Part shown: piece by piece, positions 21,912 through 28,408 of the stretch | How the letters are laid out: every line of letters starts with the position of its first letter | Numbering within the stretch: the first letter of the stretch is position 1 | DNA from: a virus | Virus record (IMG/VR): IMGVR_UViG_3300019758_000021 | Coordinates: 1-30,034 of that record | DNA length: 30,034 nt | Reading direction: 5' to 3' (one strand) | The notes under the pieces: model-generated | What the model was told of the DNA's origin: nothing | The model's database searches: none | The model's input: the letters and a program-made list of their open reading frames with translations, nothing else | Program-made: the position numbers and the translations under genes

Positions 21912-22073
21912 TCAATCCTTCTTCAAATCAAACTCGTTAACACAAACCGTATACCCTGCCTTAGTCATAACCCTAGCAAAATGAGGGTATAAAGCTATTA
22001 CCTCGCCTTTGATGTACTCTGTTTTCTTGCATTTGTTCGCTACCTTAATTTCTACCTCTTGACCTATTTTCAT
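21912..22073 (-). CDS. small unknown protein, 53 aa
   Basis: A 53-residue protein starting MKIGQEVEIKVANKCKKTEY and continuing IKGEVIALYPHFARVMTKAG. The strand and turn pattern is that of a small SH3/KOW-like barrel, a common phage fold. It has an ATG with AGAGGTG at good spacing, follows the 111-residue gene by 11 nt, and is the last gene of operon 2. Function unknown. Confidence 0.68.
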   Translation of the reverse strand: MKIGQEVEIKVANKCKKTEYIKGEVIALYPHFARVMTKAGYTVCVNEFDLKKD

Positions 22074-22084
22074 ATTTACACCTC

Positions 22085-22420
22085 TTAAAACATACTTAAT
22101 TGCTCGCCGAATTTTATTTGACCTTCAATTTCACATTCGACACCTCTTGACTTCATGTAGCTACAAAACCCGCCATAACTTCCAAATATGTGATTAAACT
22201 TATACTCAGCTATTGGCGATGATGAACCGCCGTTTTTATCGCGCTGTATGTTAATGCCAACATAATAATCACCATCATTAAACTTCTCGGTGGTTACAGC
22301 AAACCTTCCTGGTTCTATCCAAACCTTTGGGTATTCGTGCTGGTTTTGATAACTAAAATATTCTCTTTTTTCTATATGAGATACAATAAACTCATAATCT
22401 GATTTAGTTAATATCGTCAT
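22085..22420 (-). CDS. unknown protein, 111 aa
   Basis: A 111-residue protein beginning MTILTKSDYEFIVSHIEKRE. It has aromatic and Gly-rich strands (YPKVWIEPGRFAVTTEKFND, YYVGINIQRDKNGG) and a C-terminal FGSYGGFCSYMKSRGV. I do not recognise the family. It overlaps the preceding gene by 17 nt, so it is in the same operon. The SD is close (GAGGG just before ATG) or weak (AAGG further up). Confidence 0.6.
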   Translation of the reverse strand: MTILTKSDYEFIVSHIEKREYFSYQNQHEYPKVWIEPGRFAVTTEKFNDGDYYVGINIQRDKNGGSSSPIAEYKFNHIFGSYGGFCSYMKSRGVECEIEGQIKFGEQLSMF

Positions 22421-22616
22421 CCCTCAAAACCTTCCACGTCAAATGCGTCCTCTTATCAACAACCACTATAGCCATAGCCATAGATCGATTAAACTTAATG
22501 TGCAAGTGACTGTTAATCTTGATGCGCTTCTTGACCCACTTATGCACCTTCATGCTTTGCTTGTGCAATGCATCTAGTGACACTTTACCGTCTACTTCGG
22601 TTGTTATTTTAGTCAT
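22404..22616 (-). CDS. small basic protein, 70 aa
   Basis: 70 residues from the ATG at 22616, preceded by GGTAGGTG; a longer frame begins inside the upstream gene and is rejected. The sequence MTKITTEVDGKVSLDALHKQ then KVHKWVKKRIKINSHLHIKF is strongly basic, and TWKVLRDDDIN ends it. It is likely a small nucleic-acid-associated protein, but no family is recognised. Confidence 0.55.
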   Translation of the reverse strand: MTKITTEVDGKVSLDALHKQSMKVHKWVKKRIKINSHLHIKFNRSMAMAIVVVDKRTHLTWKVLRDDDIN

Positions 22617-22623
22617 TTTACAC

Positions 22624-23172
22624 CTACCCTTCAAACTCAGGAAGATTGTCATAATCTTCTTTTTGCATTAGATACGTCTTAATCTTACAACCTTCTAACA
22701 GTTCATTAACATCCTGATACAAAACATCGTTTAAGCACTCTAATTCTAACAGTTCAAATTCTTTGTTGTTTTCTTTATCCCAATTAATTTCTGTTAATTC
22801 TTCAATTACACTTTCAACGGCGTTTGCGTTTGCATCGTAAACAGTTGTTTCAACATCAATTAAAAAATGATTAAAGTTATCGTAAGTTATATTTGAATAG
22901 TTATTATCAAACTCCCAAACCCTAATAACATCTTTTGTAGCTTCGTAAGTTTTCCAGAAATCATTGCAATTTTTCACGCAATAACTTCCGTCTGTGTCTT
23001 TAATGATAAAATCTCCAGTACTGATAGTTATTACAGTGTTTATAGTTTTTACATTCGGATAATTTAAAGAGTTATCAAAATTACCTTGTAAAAATTTTTC
23101 GCATTCCTTATAGTTTTTTCCGTAAAATTGTACCGCTTCAATAACCACTGGTCTTTTTTTAAAATATGCCAT
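22624..23172 (-). CDS. two-domain phage protein with a GDFII-type N-terminal domain
   Basis: 182 residues from ATG 23172, which overlaps the RusA stop (TGATG) and has GGAGG at 7 nt. The N-terminus (YFKKRPVVIEAVQF, ISTGDFIIKDTDGSYCVKNC, FWKTYEA) is a small domain found in many phages of Gram-positive bacteria, of unknown function. The C-terminal half (about 95-182) is very acidic and helical (SVIEELTEINWDKENNKEFE). Many copies of the first domain end near its FxxTYE motif, so the acidic half is probably an added domain. Confidence 0.68.
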   Translation of the reverse strand: MAYFKKRPVVIEAVQFYGKNYKECEKFLQGNFDNSLNYPNVKTINTVITISTGDFIIKDTDGSYCVKNCNDFWKTYEATKDVIRVWEFDNNYSNITYDNFNHFLIDVETTVYDANANAVESVIEELTEINWDKENNKEFELLELECLNDVLYQDVNELLEGCKIKTYLMQKEDYDNLPEFEG

Positions 23173-23711
23173 CACTCAACCTCCAAAATCTCAACAACAA
23201 CCCTTGGATTGTCTTTATCAACATAAAACTTATCTTCAAAACCAACGACGTTTTTCCATCCATCATTGGGTATTACACCAGCTTTAACAAGTCCATCAAG
23301 AATAAACTTCTTGGCAAAAGCAACGTTGTCTAAATCGCGTTTTCGGTTCTTCTCGTACCATCTAAACGTCAACTGAACCTTGGTAAACTTTTGCTTTACC
23401 TGAGTAGCCAACCACTGTACGCGTTCGGTTTCATCTTGTTTCATTTTGTTACCAATATGCCTATTTCGGTTCATTGCAGCAATGTATTCGTTTAAGCTTG
23501 GGAATGTTCCTGGTATTTCTAAAACAACCATTGTTTGAGACTTCTCAAATCTTTTATATTCTTTTTCAGAAACGTACATATCTCCGCCTTCTTCAAGACA
23601 TATATGACATGGACTCATGCAATAATCGATAGTGTAATCTTCTTTTTCAGCTAAGTAATGATTAAAAATACATGTTCGGCATCTACCCACACTATCCACA
23701 GTTTTATTCAC
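23172..23711 (-). CDS. rusA: RusA-like Holliday junction resolvase with N-terminal Cys-rich extension
   Basis: A 179-residue protein. From about residue 62 it matches RusA resolvases: VVLEIPGTFPSLNEYIAAMN, then the catalytic acidic residues in KRDLDNVAFAKKFILDGLVK (D126, D128) and D150 in VIPNDGWKNV. RusA is a dimeric nuclease that cuts four-way junctions. Its first 60 residues are an extra segment with cysteines C11, C14, C31, C35 and C38, arranged as CxxC and CxxxCxxC, probably a zinc site. GTG start (23711) with GAGGTG; it overlaps the preceding Cys-rich gene by 8 nt. Confidence 0.87.
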   Translation of the reverse strand: MNKTVDSVGRCRTCIFNHYLAEKEDYTIDYCMSPCHICLEEGGDMYVSEKEYKRFEKSQTMVVLEIPGTFPSLNEYIAAMNRNRHIGNKMKQDETERVQWLATQVKQKFTKVQLTFRWYEKNRKRDLDNVAFAKKFILDGLVKAGVIPNDGWKNVVGFEDKFYVDKDNPRVVVEILEVE

Positions 23712-23877
23712 AGGCTTTCACCTCGTTTCTTTCACAATGATTACATTCATATTCAGATACAGTTTCGCAAATGTGACATTTGTTATAAAGTCCACAATTT
23801 TTATTGCATTTTTTTTCGTTATATTCAGAATACAAATTGTAACACTTTTCCAAAACCCCAAAATAACATTTAAGCAT
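23704..23877 (-). CDS. cysteine-rich zinc-ribbon-like small protein, 57 aa
   Basis: A 57-residue protein starting MLKCYFGVLEKCYNLYSEYN. It has nine cysteines, including CxxxC at 24-28 and two CxxC pairs (CHIC at 34-37 and CNHC at 45-48), a treble-clef or zinc-ribbon arrangement. ATG at 23877 follows AAGGTGG at 8 nt, and the stop of the upstream gene is 3 nt away. It overlaps the RusA gene by 8 nt. It may bind DNA or another protein; the function is unknown. Confidence 0.65.
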   Translation of the reverse strand: MLKCYFGVLEKCYNLYSEYNEKKCNKNCGLYNKCHICETVSEYECNHCERNEVKACE

Positions 23878-23879
23878 CC

Positions 23880-24080
23880 CTACACCACCTTTTCAACCGA
23901 AACAACATCCATAGACTTAATATACTTATCACCAACAGAAATCCAATTAGCCGTTAAAATCAAGAAACCTTCAACAAACTGAACGCTTTCGCCTTGCTTA
24001 TAGCCTATGCGTACCTTATCTCTGTTAATAAAATCTTCGCCGTTGTGTTCAAGCGTATATACTGCGTTAATAATTGCCAT
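23880..24080 (-). CDS. small unknown protein, 66 aa
   Basis: A 66-residue beta-rich protein (AIINAVYTLEHNGEDFINRD, VRIGYKQGESVQFVEGFLIL, DKYIKSMDVVSVEKVV) with the pattern of a small beta-barrel. Its start overlaps the previous stop by one base. It is one of the short genes of operon 2 and I do not recognise it. Confidence 0.6.
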   Translation of the reverse strand: MAIINAVYTLEHNGEDFINRDKVRIGYKQGESVQFVEGFLILTANWISVGDKYIKSMDVVSVEKVV

Positions 24081-24439
24081 TAGATCACCTCACATAATTC
24101 AATCGGAACAAGTCTACTACCACCCATTCTAAAAAATACTTGGTAGCAATCGACGTAATCGCAACCGCTAACTCTTATATTTTCATAATCTTCATCTTCC
24201 CAATGTCTAGAACATAATTCGTAATATCTAGACTTATAAACAAATTTTTTAGCAACTACAATGCCTTCAAAATCACATTTTTCTACTTTTCTTACTTCTT
24301 GCGACATATCTTCTTCGATTCGTATTCCGCCCATAAATTTAAAATGTTCTGTCGGTTCTTCTCTGTAAGCTGATTCAACATGTTGTGTTTTTACCTTGTA
24401 AAGATACCCGCTACATTTAACTTTTGTTCCTAATTTCAT
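24080..24439 (-). CDS. unknown protein, 119 aa
   Basis: A 119-residue protein starting MKLGTKVKCSGYLYKVKTQH. It is beta-rich with five cysteines (C9, then a pattern of single cysteines in VEKCDFEG, YELCSRHWED, GCDYVDCYQ and ELCEVI). The N-terminal GTKVKCSGYLYKVK resembles an SH3-like barrel. No catalytic motif is evident. It is one base from the next gene and in the same operon. SD GGTGAG. Confidence 0.6.
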   Translation of the reverse strand: MKLGTKVKCSGYLYKVKTQHVESAYREEPTEHFKFMGGIRIEEDMSQEVRKVEKCDFEGIVVAKKFVYKSRYYELCSRHWEDEDYENIRVSGCDYVDCYQVFFRMGGSRLVPIELCEVI

Positions 24440-24775
24440 CTACTCACCATACCTTCCCAAAATCTCAACCAACTTCTCGTTAGTGTTCTTAACCATATCA
24501 AGCAAAGGTTCAAGATGCTGGGTCCTAAGTTCCCAAATCTCAACAGACGTAAAATCGATTGTTTCCGTGTTTCTGTTTACGTCCCTAGTTAACTCTGTAA
24601 GCTCTTTTTGCTGATTGGTCACATAATTAGTCAAAGACTCAATGTTTTCCTGTTGTGCGTTAAATTTGAGCGTTAAATTAATATTCCATGCACCTAGTAT
24701 GATTGTAAAAATCAATAACGCTGTCAAACCAGTAATTAATCGATCGTTTAAAATCTTAAAACATTTATCGTTCAT
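24440..24775 (-). CDS. membrane-anchored coiled-coil protein, 111 aa
   Basis: A 111-residue protein: an N-terminal membrane segment at about 12-33 (LITGLTALLIFTIILGAWNI) and then a long coiled coil at about 35-105 (IESLTNYVTNQQKELTELTR). Its layout is the same as that of the protein at 19592-20038, although the sequences differ. It starts inside the end of the preceding gene (11-nt overlap) with GAGGTG as SD. Probably oriented with the coil outside. Role unknown. Confidence 0.65.
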   Translation of the reverse strand: MNDKCFKILNDRLITGLTALLIFTIILGAWNINLTLKFNAQQENIESLTNYVTNQQKELTELTRDVNRNTETIDFTSVEIWELRTQHLEPLLDMVKNTNEKLVEILGRYGE

Positions 24776-25058
24776 TTTGCACCTCGATTTTATAAATTTC
24801 CATAGCTTGGCTAGTATTTACGCCTACAGTATCTAATCCTAAATGCATTTTCCAATTAAAATAATGGTTGCCTTTTACTCTGCAAATGATTTCGTCCCAA
24901 GACTTTTTATTTTCGTAAACATAATAATGCATTAATTTAGTGCATCCGCCTTGGTCTTGGTGATGCTTGACATAAAAATCAGTCCATTGAACTAATATTT
25001 GATCGTTCTTTTTCAATTCTAAAAATCGTTCGGGCGTTTCTAGTTTTGTAATTTTCAT
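24765..25058 (-). CDS. unknown protein, 97 aa
   Basis: A 97-residue protein beginning MKITKLETPERFLELKKNDQ and containing LVQWTDFYVKHHQDQGGCTK and GNHYFNWKMHLGLDTVGVNT. It is rich in aromatic residues and histidines. No family is recognised and no catalytic set is obvious. It starts 1 nt after the preceding stop, SD GAGGTG. Confidence 0.6.
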   Translation of the reverse strand: MKITKLETPERFLELKKNDQILVQWTDFYVKHHQDQGGCTKLMHYYVYENKKSWDEIICRVKGNHYFNWKMHLGLDTVGVNTSQAMEIYKIEVQNER

Positions 25059-25059
25059 A

Positions 25060-25221
25060 CTACACCTCTTTCTCTAAGCTTTCTAAGTAACGTTCGTATG
25101 CTTCTTCGCAAAATCTACCTTCGCACATTACAGGACTGCCTCCGTAGCAAGCTATTGGTGGACCTTCCCACGGACAAAACTCTTTTAAATCTTCGCATTC
25201 CATTTCTTCAAACTTTTTCAT
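25060..25221 (-). CDS. small acidic cysteine-rich protein, 53 aa
   Basis: 53 residues from ATG 25221, which follows AGAGGTG; a longer frame is rejected because it starts within the loader gene. Sequence features are ECEDLKEFCPWEGPPIACYG and MCEGRFCEEAYERYLESLEK. Five cysteines (positions 9, 17, 25, 33, 38) suggest a small metal or disulfide-linked fold. It lies between the helicase loader and an unknown gene. Confidence 0.58.
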   Translation of the reverse strand: MKKFEEMECEDLKEFCPWEGPPIACYGGSPVMCEGRFCEEAYERYLESLEKEV

Positions 25222-25234
25222 GTTACACCTCTCT

Positions 25235-25768
25235 CTACTCAATCATCTTCACATCAACACTAGAAATCAAAGTTTTCACAGACTCAGGTAATGCCTGCTG
25301 TTCCTTTTCTCTTACCAACTCAGTTTTATAACTTCTCATGAAGTTTGAAGCTACAACGGTTTCAATGCTTGATTTCTCACTTCGCGCCCATTCTCTTAGT
25401 TGCCCTGGGTCGTGGACTACGTTTTGAATAACCTTCGGCAACTTTTCAAACTCTTCCTTGGCATGGTAACTAGAGTTTGTAATAGCCTTGTTAACCAATG
25501 ACCATGCTGCCTGTTCATTCAAAGGTTCTTGACCGCCGTTTAAAATATACTGACACTTCTCAATAACTTCAGCTATGCTTGGTGGCCATTTGCTATTTGA
25601 AATAATAATCTTGATCGATGAAGCAACAACGTCATATTCGTAGTCAGACAACATAAGGTTCCATGTTTCGACCATTTGTCTAAGTTCGTCGCTAGTAACC
25701 TTGTTCGCCCAATTCGGGTATGATGATTTGATCACTGACAAGATTTTGACCGTTTCTCTTTTATTCAT
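25235..25768 (-). CDS. replicative helicase loader/inhibitor (G39P-like)
   Basis: 177 residues from ATG 25768, chosen for the GGAAGG SD just upstream; it overlaps the DnaD-like gene by 8 nt (ATGAATAA). The N-terminal domain (NKRETVKILSVIKSSYPNWA, DYEYDVVASSIKIIISNSKW, PPSIAEVIEKCQYI) matches phage helicase loaders of the SPP1 G39P type, which bind the host hexameric helicase and deliver it to the origin. The rest is helical. It works with the preceding initiator protein, and the phage seems to lack its own helicase. Confidence 0.8.
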   Translation of the reverse strand: MNKRETVKILSVIKSSYPNWANKVTSDELRQMVETWNLMLSDYEYDVVASSIKIIISNSKWPPSIAEVIEKCQYILNGGQEPLNEQAAWSLVNKAITNSSYHAKEEFEKLPKVIQNVVHDPGQLREWARSEKSSIETVVASNFMRSYKTELVREKEQQALPESVKTLISSVDVKMIE

Positions 25769-26600
25769 ATTCCTTCCTTTCTTCTTCTGCATAAATTTCT
25801 TGTAGAGTGTCCATAAAACCGTTAGATTGTTGAACCTTGTTACCGTCTTTTAGTTCAAATACACCTTGCCACCCATTCACTATTGACTGATCGAGTACAG
25901 CTATTTGATAATTAATATCCGCGCTAAGAGAATTTAACTTTTTCAATAATCTCGTTAAAGCAACTTTTGTTAAAGGCTTTTTGATATCCTTACGCATAAT
26001 CGAAAAATCAATCATAGCTTTTTCTAAATCAGGAAGAAGATTAAGAGATTTAATATCCTCGGCAATCTTGGATTGCTTAGTTCTTTTCTCTACTTTCCCT
26101 TTACTTTCTTTTTCCTCTTCTTTACTTTGTGTACCAGTGTTAGCTTTTTTTGAATTAATGTCTACATTTACTTGATTAATGTTAACATTAACGCTAGATT
26201 TATACTTTTCGACTGGATCAATAAGTAAATATTCTTCAATAAATTCAACTTCTTTTCTTCGTTCGGTAGCTGAGCAATAGTTTTCTTGTATGCGTTTCGA
26301 TGTCAATACATCATAACTTTCGTATGCGGTTTTATTAAACAATCCTTTGTTCAAACAATCGTTTAATATTTCATCAAATTGATTAATTTCTATATTGCAA
26401 TCATCAGAAAACAATATCTTAAAATCTTCGTCAATTTCTAAAAAGTAACCGCGCTCTCGGTAAATTTCTTCAAGAAGTCTTAAATACACAGCATACCCAA
26501 CAAGTCCATATTTAGCCTTGATTATTTTAAGTTTTATATCTTGCATCATGTCTACGTCATGACTAAAATAATCAATGCCAACCTTTGCTTGTCTTGCCAC
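25761..26600 (-). CDS. DnaD-like replication initiation protein (Lin1244/DUF4373 type)
   Basis: 279 residues, starting at GTG 26600 (overlap of one base with the upstream stop, TAGTG). The N-terminal winged-helix region (MMQDIKLKIIKAKYGLVGYA, VYLRLLEEIYRERGYFLEID) is the Lin1244/Lin1753-type domain of phage replication proteins. The middle is a linker with SVNVNINQVNVDINSKK and a Glu/Lys-rich stretch; its DNA holds the candidate origin repeats. The C-terminal helical part (LEKAMIDFSIMRKDIKKPLT...YQIAVLDQSIVNGWQGVFEL) is DnaD-like. It should bind the phage origin and hand over to the loader. Confidence 0.82.
   Translation of the reverse strand: MARQAKVGIDYFSHDVDMMQDIKLKIIKAKYGLVGYAVYLRLLEEIYRERGYFLEIDEDFKILFSDDCNIEINQFDEILNDCLNKGLFNKTAYESYDVLTSKRIQENYCSATERRKEVEFIEEYLLIDPVEKYKSSVNVNINQVNVDINSKKANTGTQSKEEEKESKGKVEKRTKQSKIAEDIKSLNLLPDLEKAMIDFSIMRKDIKKPLTKVALTRLLKKLNSLSADINYQIAVLDQSIVNGWQGVFELKDGNKVQQSNGFMDTLQEIYAEEERKEYE
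26155..26191. other. candidate replication origin (iteron-like pair)
   Basis: Inside the initiator gene TTAATGTCTACATT (26155-26168) and TTAATGTTAACATT (26176-26189) lie 21 bp apart, about two helical turns. The second forms a perfect 16-bp palindrome (26176-26191). The flanks are A/T-rich. Origins inside the initiator gene linker are known from lambda-like and Gram-positive phages. The repeats also encode an Asn/Val-rich linker, so part of the pattern may be codon-driven. Confidence 0.35.
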
Positions 26601-26779
26601 TATGTCACCTTCTCTGTCAATCCTAAAAACTCAACGACATCATCAGGATCGATTACCTGATATTCCTTTTTTCCAATAACTCTAACCTTCTCTGTTTTAA
26701 GACCTTTTCTAATCCATTCATACACCGCCGAACGAGTAACGTTAAATTTCTTCGCCGTTTCAATAACTGTCAATTTCAT
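26600..26779 (-). CDS. excisionase/MerR-like helix-turn-helix protein, 59 aa
   Basis: A 59-residue protein of the HTH_17/excisionase-like family: MKLTVIETAKKFNVTRSAVY then EWIRKGLKTEKVRVIGKKEY and the ending DPDDVVEFLGL. The helix-turn-helix is at about 6-25 and the wing at about 33-45. It starts at ATG 26779 after AAAGGTGG. The stop overlaps the GTG of the initiator gene by one base. First gene of early operon 2. Given the inverted repeat in its promoter, it is probably an autoregulator rather than an excisionase, since there is no integrase. Confidence 0.78.
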   Translation of the reverse strand: MKLTVIETAKKFNVTRSAVYEWIRKGLKTEKVRVIGKKEYQVIDPDDVVEFLGLTEKVT

Positions 26780-26801
26780 CGTTTCACCACCTTTCTACAA
26801 C

Positions 26802-26830
26802 ATTATACAATACATGATTGTACATTGCAA
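26802..26830 (-). promoter_or_regulatory. sigma-A promoter of early operon 2
   Basis: On the minus strand TTGCAA (26830-26825), 17 bp, TATAAT (26807-26802). It stands between the terminator of operon 1 and the HTH gene and should drive the replication operon. Confidence 0.78.
26806..26822. promoter_or_regulatory. inverted repeat operator in the operon 2 promoter
   Basis: TACAAT (26806-26811), 5 nt, ATTGTA (26817-26822) is a perfect inverted repeat filling the promoter spacer and touching the -10. Related half-sites (ATTGCAATACA) lie further upstream at 26824-26834. It is the likely binding site of the HTH protein encoded downstream. Confidence 0.5.
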
Positions 26831-26850
26831 TACATTTAATAAAATTAAAT

Positions 26851-26875
26851 AAAAAAATCACCCCTTTCGAGGTGA
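26851..26875 (-). terminator. terminator at the end of early operon 1
   Basis: On the minus strand TCACC/GGTGA (26875-26871 / 26862-26858), 8-nt loop, followed by seven T (26857-26851). It follows the MBL gene stop by about 40 nt and precedes the operon 2 promoter. Confidence 0.75.
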
Positions 26876-26915
26876 CAAAATGTTAGTGTGGTACATCCTT
26901 GTTACGTTGTTGTTA

Positions 26916-27638
26916 CTAAATGTTTATGCTTACACCTGGGGATGCAGCAATCGTTTGCTTTCCTGTTGCTCTTACAACTTCATCAATCATGCTTTGTTCA
27001 TGACTATTACCGTCAGATAAATGAAGAAGCATAATTTTTTTAGTGTTGGTAAGTTTGCAACTGTTTAAAAACTTAATAACGTTATTTAGTCCAAAATGGC
27101 TTTTTAACGTCCTTTTGTACCTCGAAGGGTCAATATTACCCTTGTCAATGTTTCTTTGCAACACATCATCATTATAGTTACACTCAACCATAATTAAATC
27201 AATGTCATTAAATACATACTTGCTATAATAACTATCAGTTATGAATAACACTTGTTTACCACTTGGCGTATGGTAAATCAAAAAGCCTAAAGGCTCTGAT
27301 ACATCGTGTTCTGTGTCAAATGCGTATACCTGAAACTCTGTTCCGACTTTAAAGGTATCATGCGATTTAACAATGTTTGCGTTGTCTAATTTAGAAATGC
27401 CATCAAGTGTACCTTGCGACATATACAAAGGTATTCCATACTGGTTCGATGCTTTTTCGGCGCAACGCTTATGATCGTTATGTTCATGGGAGACAAGACA
27501 ACCGACGGCATTTAAACCGCCGATAGCCTTGATAAAGGTGTCAATTTTAACACCACACTCAATAATTAAACTCTCATTGTCACCAGTAACCACGTACATA
27601 TTACCTTTGGATCCCGAAGCGATTACCTTGACTTCCAT
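26916..27638 (-). CDS. metallo-beta-lactamase-fold hydrolase, putative nuclease
   Basis: A 240-residue protein with the MBL signature SHEHNDH (H51, H53, D55, H56). Further motifs are TDSYYSKYVF (metal-bridging D), KSHFGLNNVI and LLHLSDGNS, which match the YycJ/WalJ-like branch of MBL nucleases. It overlaps the Bet stop (TAAATGG) and is the third enzyme of the ATPase-Bet-MBL set. In this context it may be the 5'-3' exonuclease that supplies single strands to Bet, as no YqaJ or lambda-type exonuclease is present. The nuclease role is inferred. Confidence 0.83.
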   Translation of the reverse strand: MEVKVIASGSKGNMYVVTGDNESLIIECGVKIDTFIKAIGGLNAVGCLVSHEHNDHKRCAEKASNQYGIPLYMSQGTLDGISKLDNANIVKSHDTFKVGTEFQVYAFDTEHDVSEPLGFLIYHTPSGKQVLFITDSYYSKYVFNDIDLIMVECNYNDDVLQRNIDKGNIDPSRYKRTLKSHFGLNNVIKFLNSCKLTNTKKIMLLHLSDGNSHEQSMIDEVVRATGKQTIAASPGVSINI

Positions 27639-28406
27639 TTACTTAAATACATCGGGCATATCTTCGGCATCTTCCAAAGGTATATCCATAGTAGCCTGCA
27701 CTGGTTCTGTTACAACTTCGGCTTCCACAACATCGGCTTGTCTGCTAAAGTTTGGTTGAGCTTGCTGCTGGTTGGCGTTGGTTTCGACTTCTTTTTTTAC
27801 TTCAGAAACAGCATCGTCAACAACTTCTAAGTTTTCATCAGTGTCAATTTCTTCAGAAGTATACATGCCGTTTAAGTCAGACGGAAAAGCTTCGCGCATA
27901 GCCTGAACAATCGCTACTTTTCTAATCATTGTCGTTGGTTTCTGCAACCATGTGCTTTTACCAGTTGTATATTCATCAAACGGAACTTGTGATATTGTTG
28001 GGTACTTTCTATCAGATCGATAAACCTTGGCCCATGCACCTAATAACACATCATCTTTTAACTTAAAATTGCCTTCGGTATGAATAACTTCGTTATTTCT
28101 TAAAACAATTAAACCAGCTTCAAAGCCTTCGTAACACTTGTTTGTTTCGGCACGTCTCATAAACGCGCCTTTTCCAACAATAATGTTTGCATCTTGACCA
28201 AACTTAACAACATAAGCTTCGTTTAAAAACGGATTCAAACGCTGAGTTTTGCAAAGCATCATAAACATTGTGATTTCTTGATCCGTTAAATCCTTGTTAC
28301 CTCTCTTCAAATACTTTGTGACAATAGCAGGGCTTAACTTAATTTCTTCGCCGTTAACCGAGTACGTCATACTTCTTTTTTCTTGCTCCATTACCTGATT
28401 ACTCAT
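27639..28406 (-). CDS. bet: single-strand annealing protein (Bet/RecT family)
   Basis: 255 residues. The Bet-type core lies at about 15-185: KLSPAIVTKYLKRGNKDLTD, LCKTQRLNPFLNEAYVVKFG, IVGKGAFMRRAETNKCYEGF, VPFDEYTTGKSTWLQKPTTM and IRKVAIVQAMREAFPSDLNG. This is the lambda Bet/RecT superfamily; it anneals complementary single strands in recombination-dependent replication. The C-terminal 70 residues are acidic and disordered (DTDENLEVVDDAVSEVKKE). It lies between the ATPase (2 nt) and MBL genes. SD AGAGGT. Confidence 0.91.
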   Translation of the reverse strand: MSNQVMEQEKRSMTYSVNGEEIKLSPAIVTKYLKRGNKDLTDQEITMFMMLCKTQRLNPFLNEAYVVKFGQDANIIVGKGAFMRRAETNKCYEGFEAGLIVLRNNEVIHTEGNFKLKDDVLLGAWAKVYRSDRKYPTISQVPFDEYTTGKSTWLQKPTTMIRKVAIVQAMREAFPSDLNGMYTSEEIDTDENLEVVDDAVSEVKKEVETNANQQQAQPNFSRQADVVEAEVVTEPVQATMDIPLEDAEDMPDVFK

Positions 28407-28408
28407 TC

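Noticed and set aside
26600-26779. Excisionase function for the small HTH protein
   Set aside because: The family is shared with excisionases, but no integrase or attachment site is present, so a regulator is more likely.
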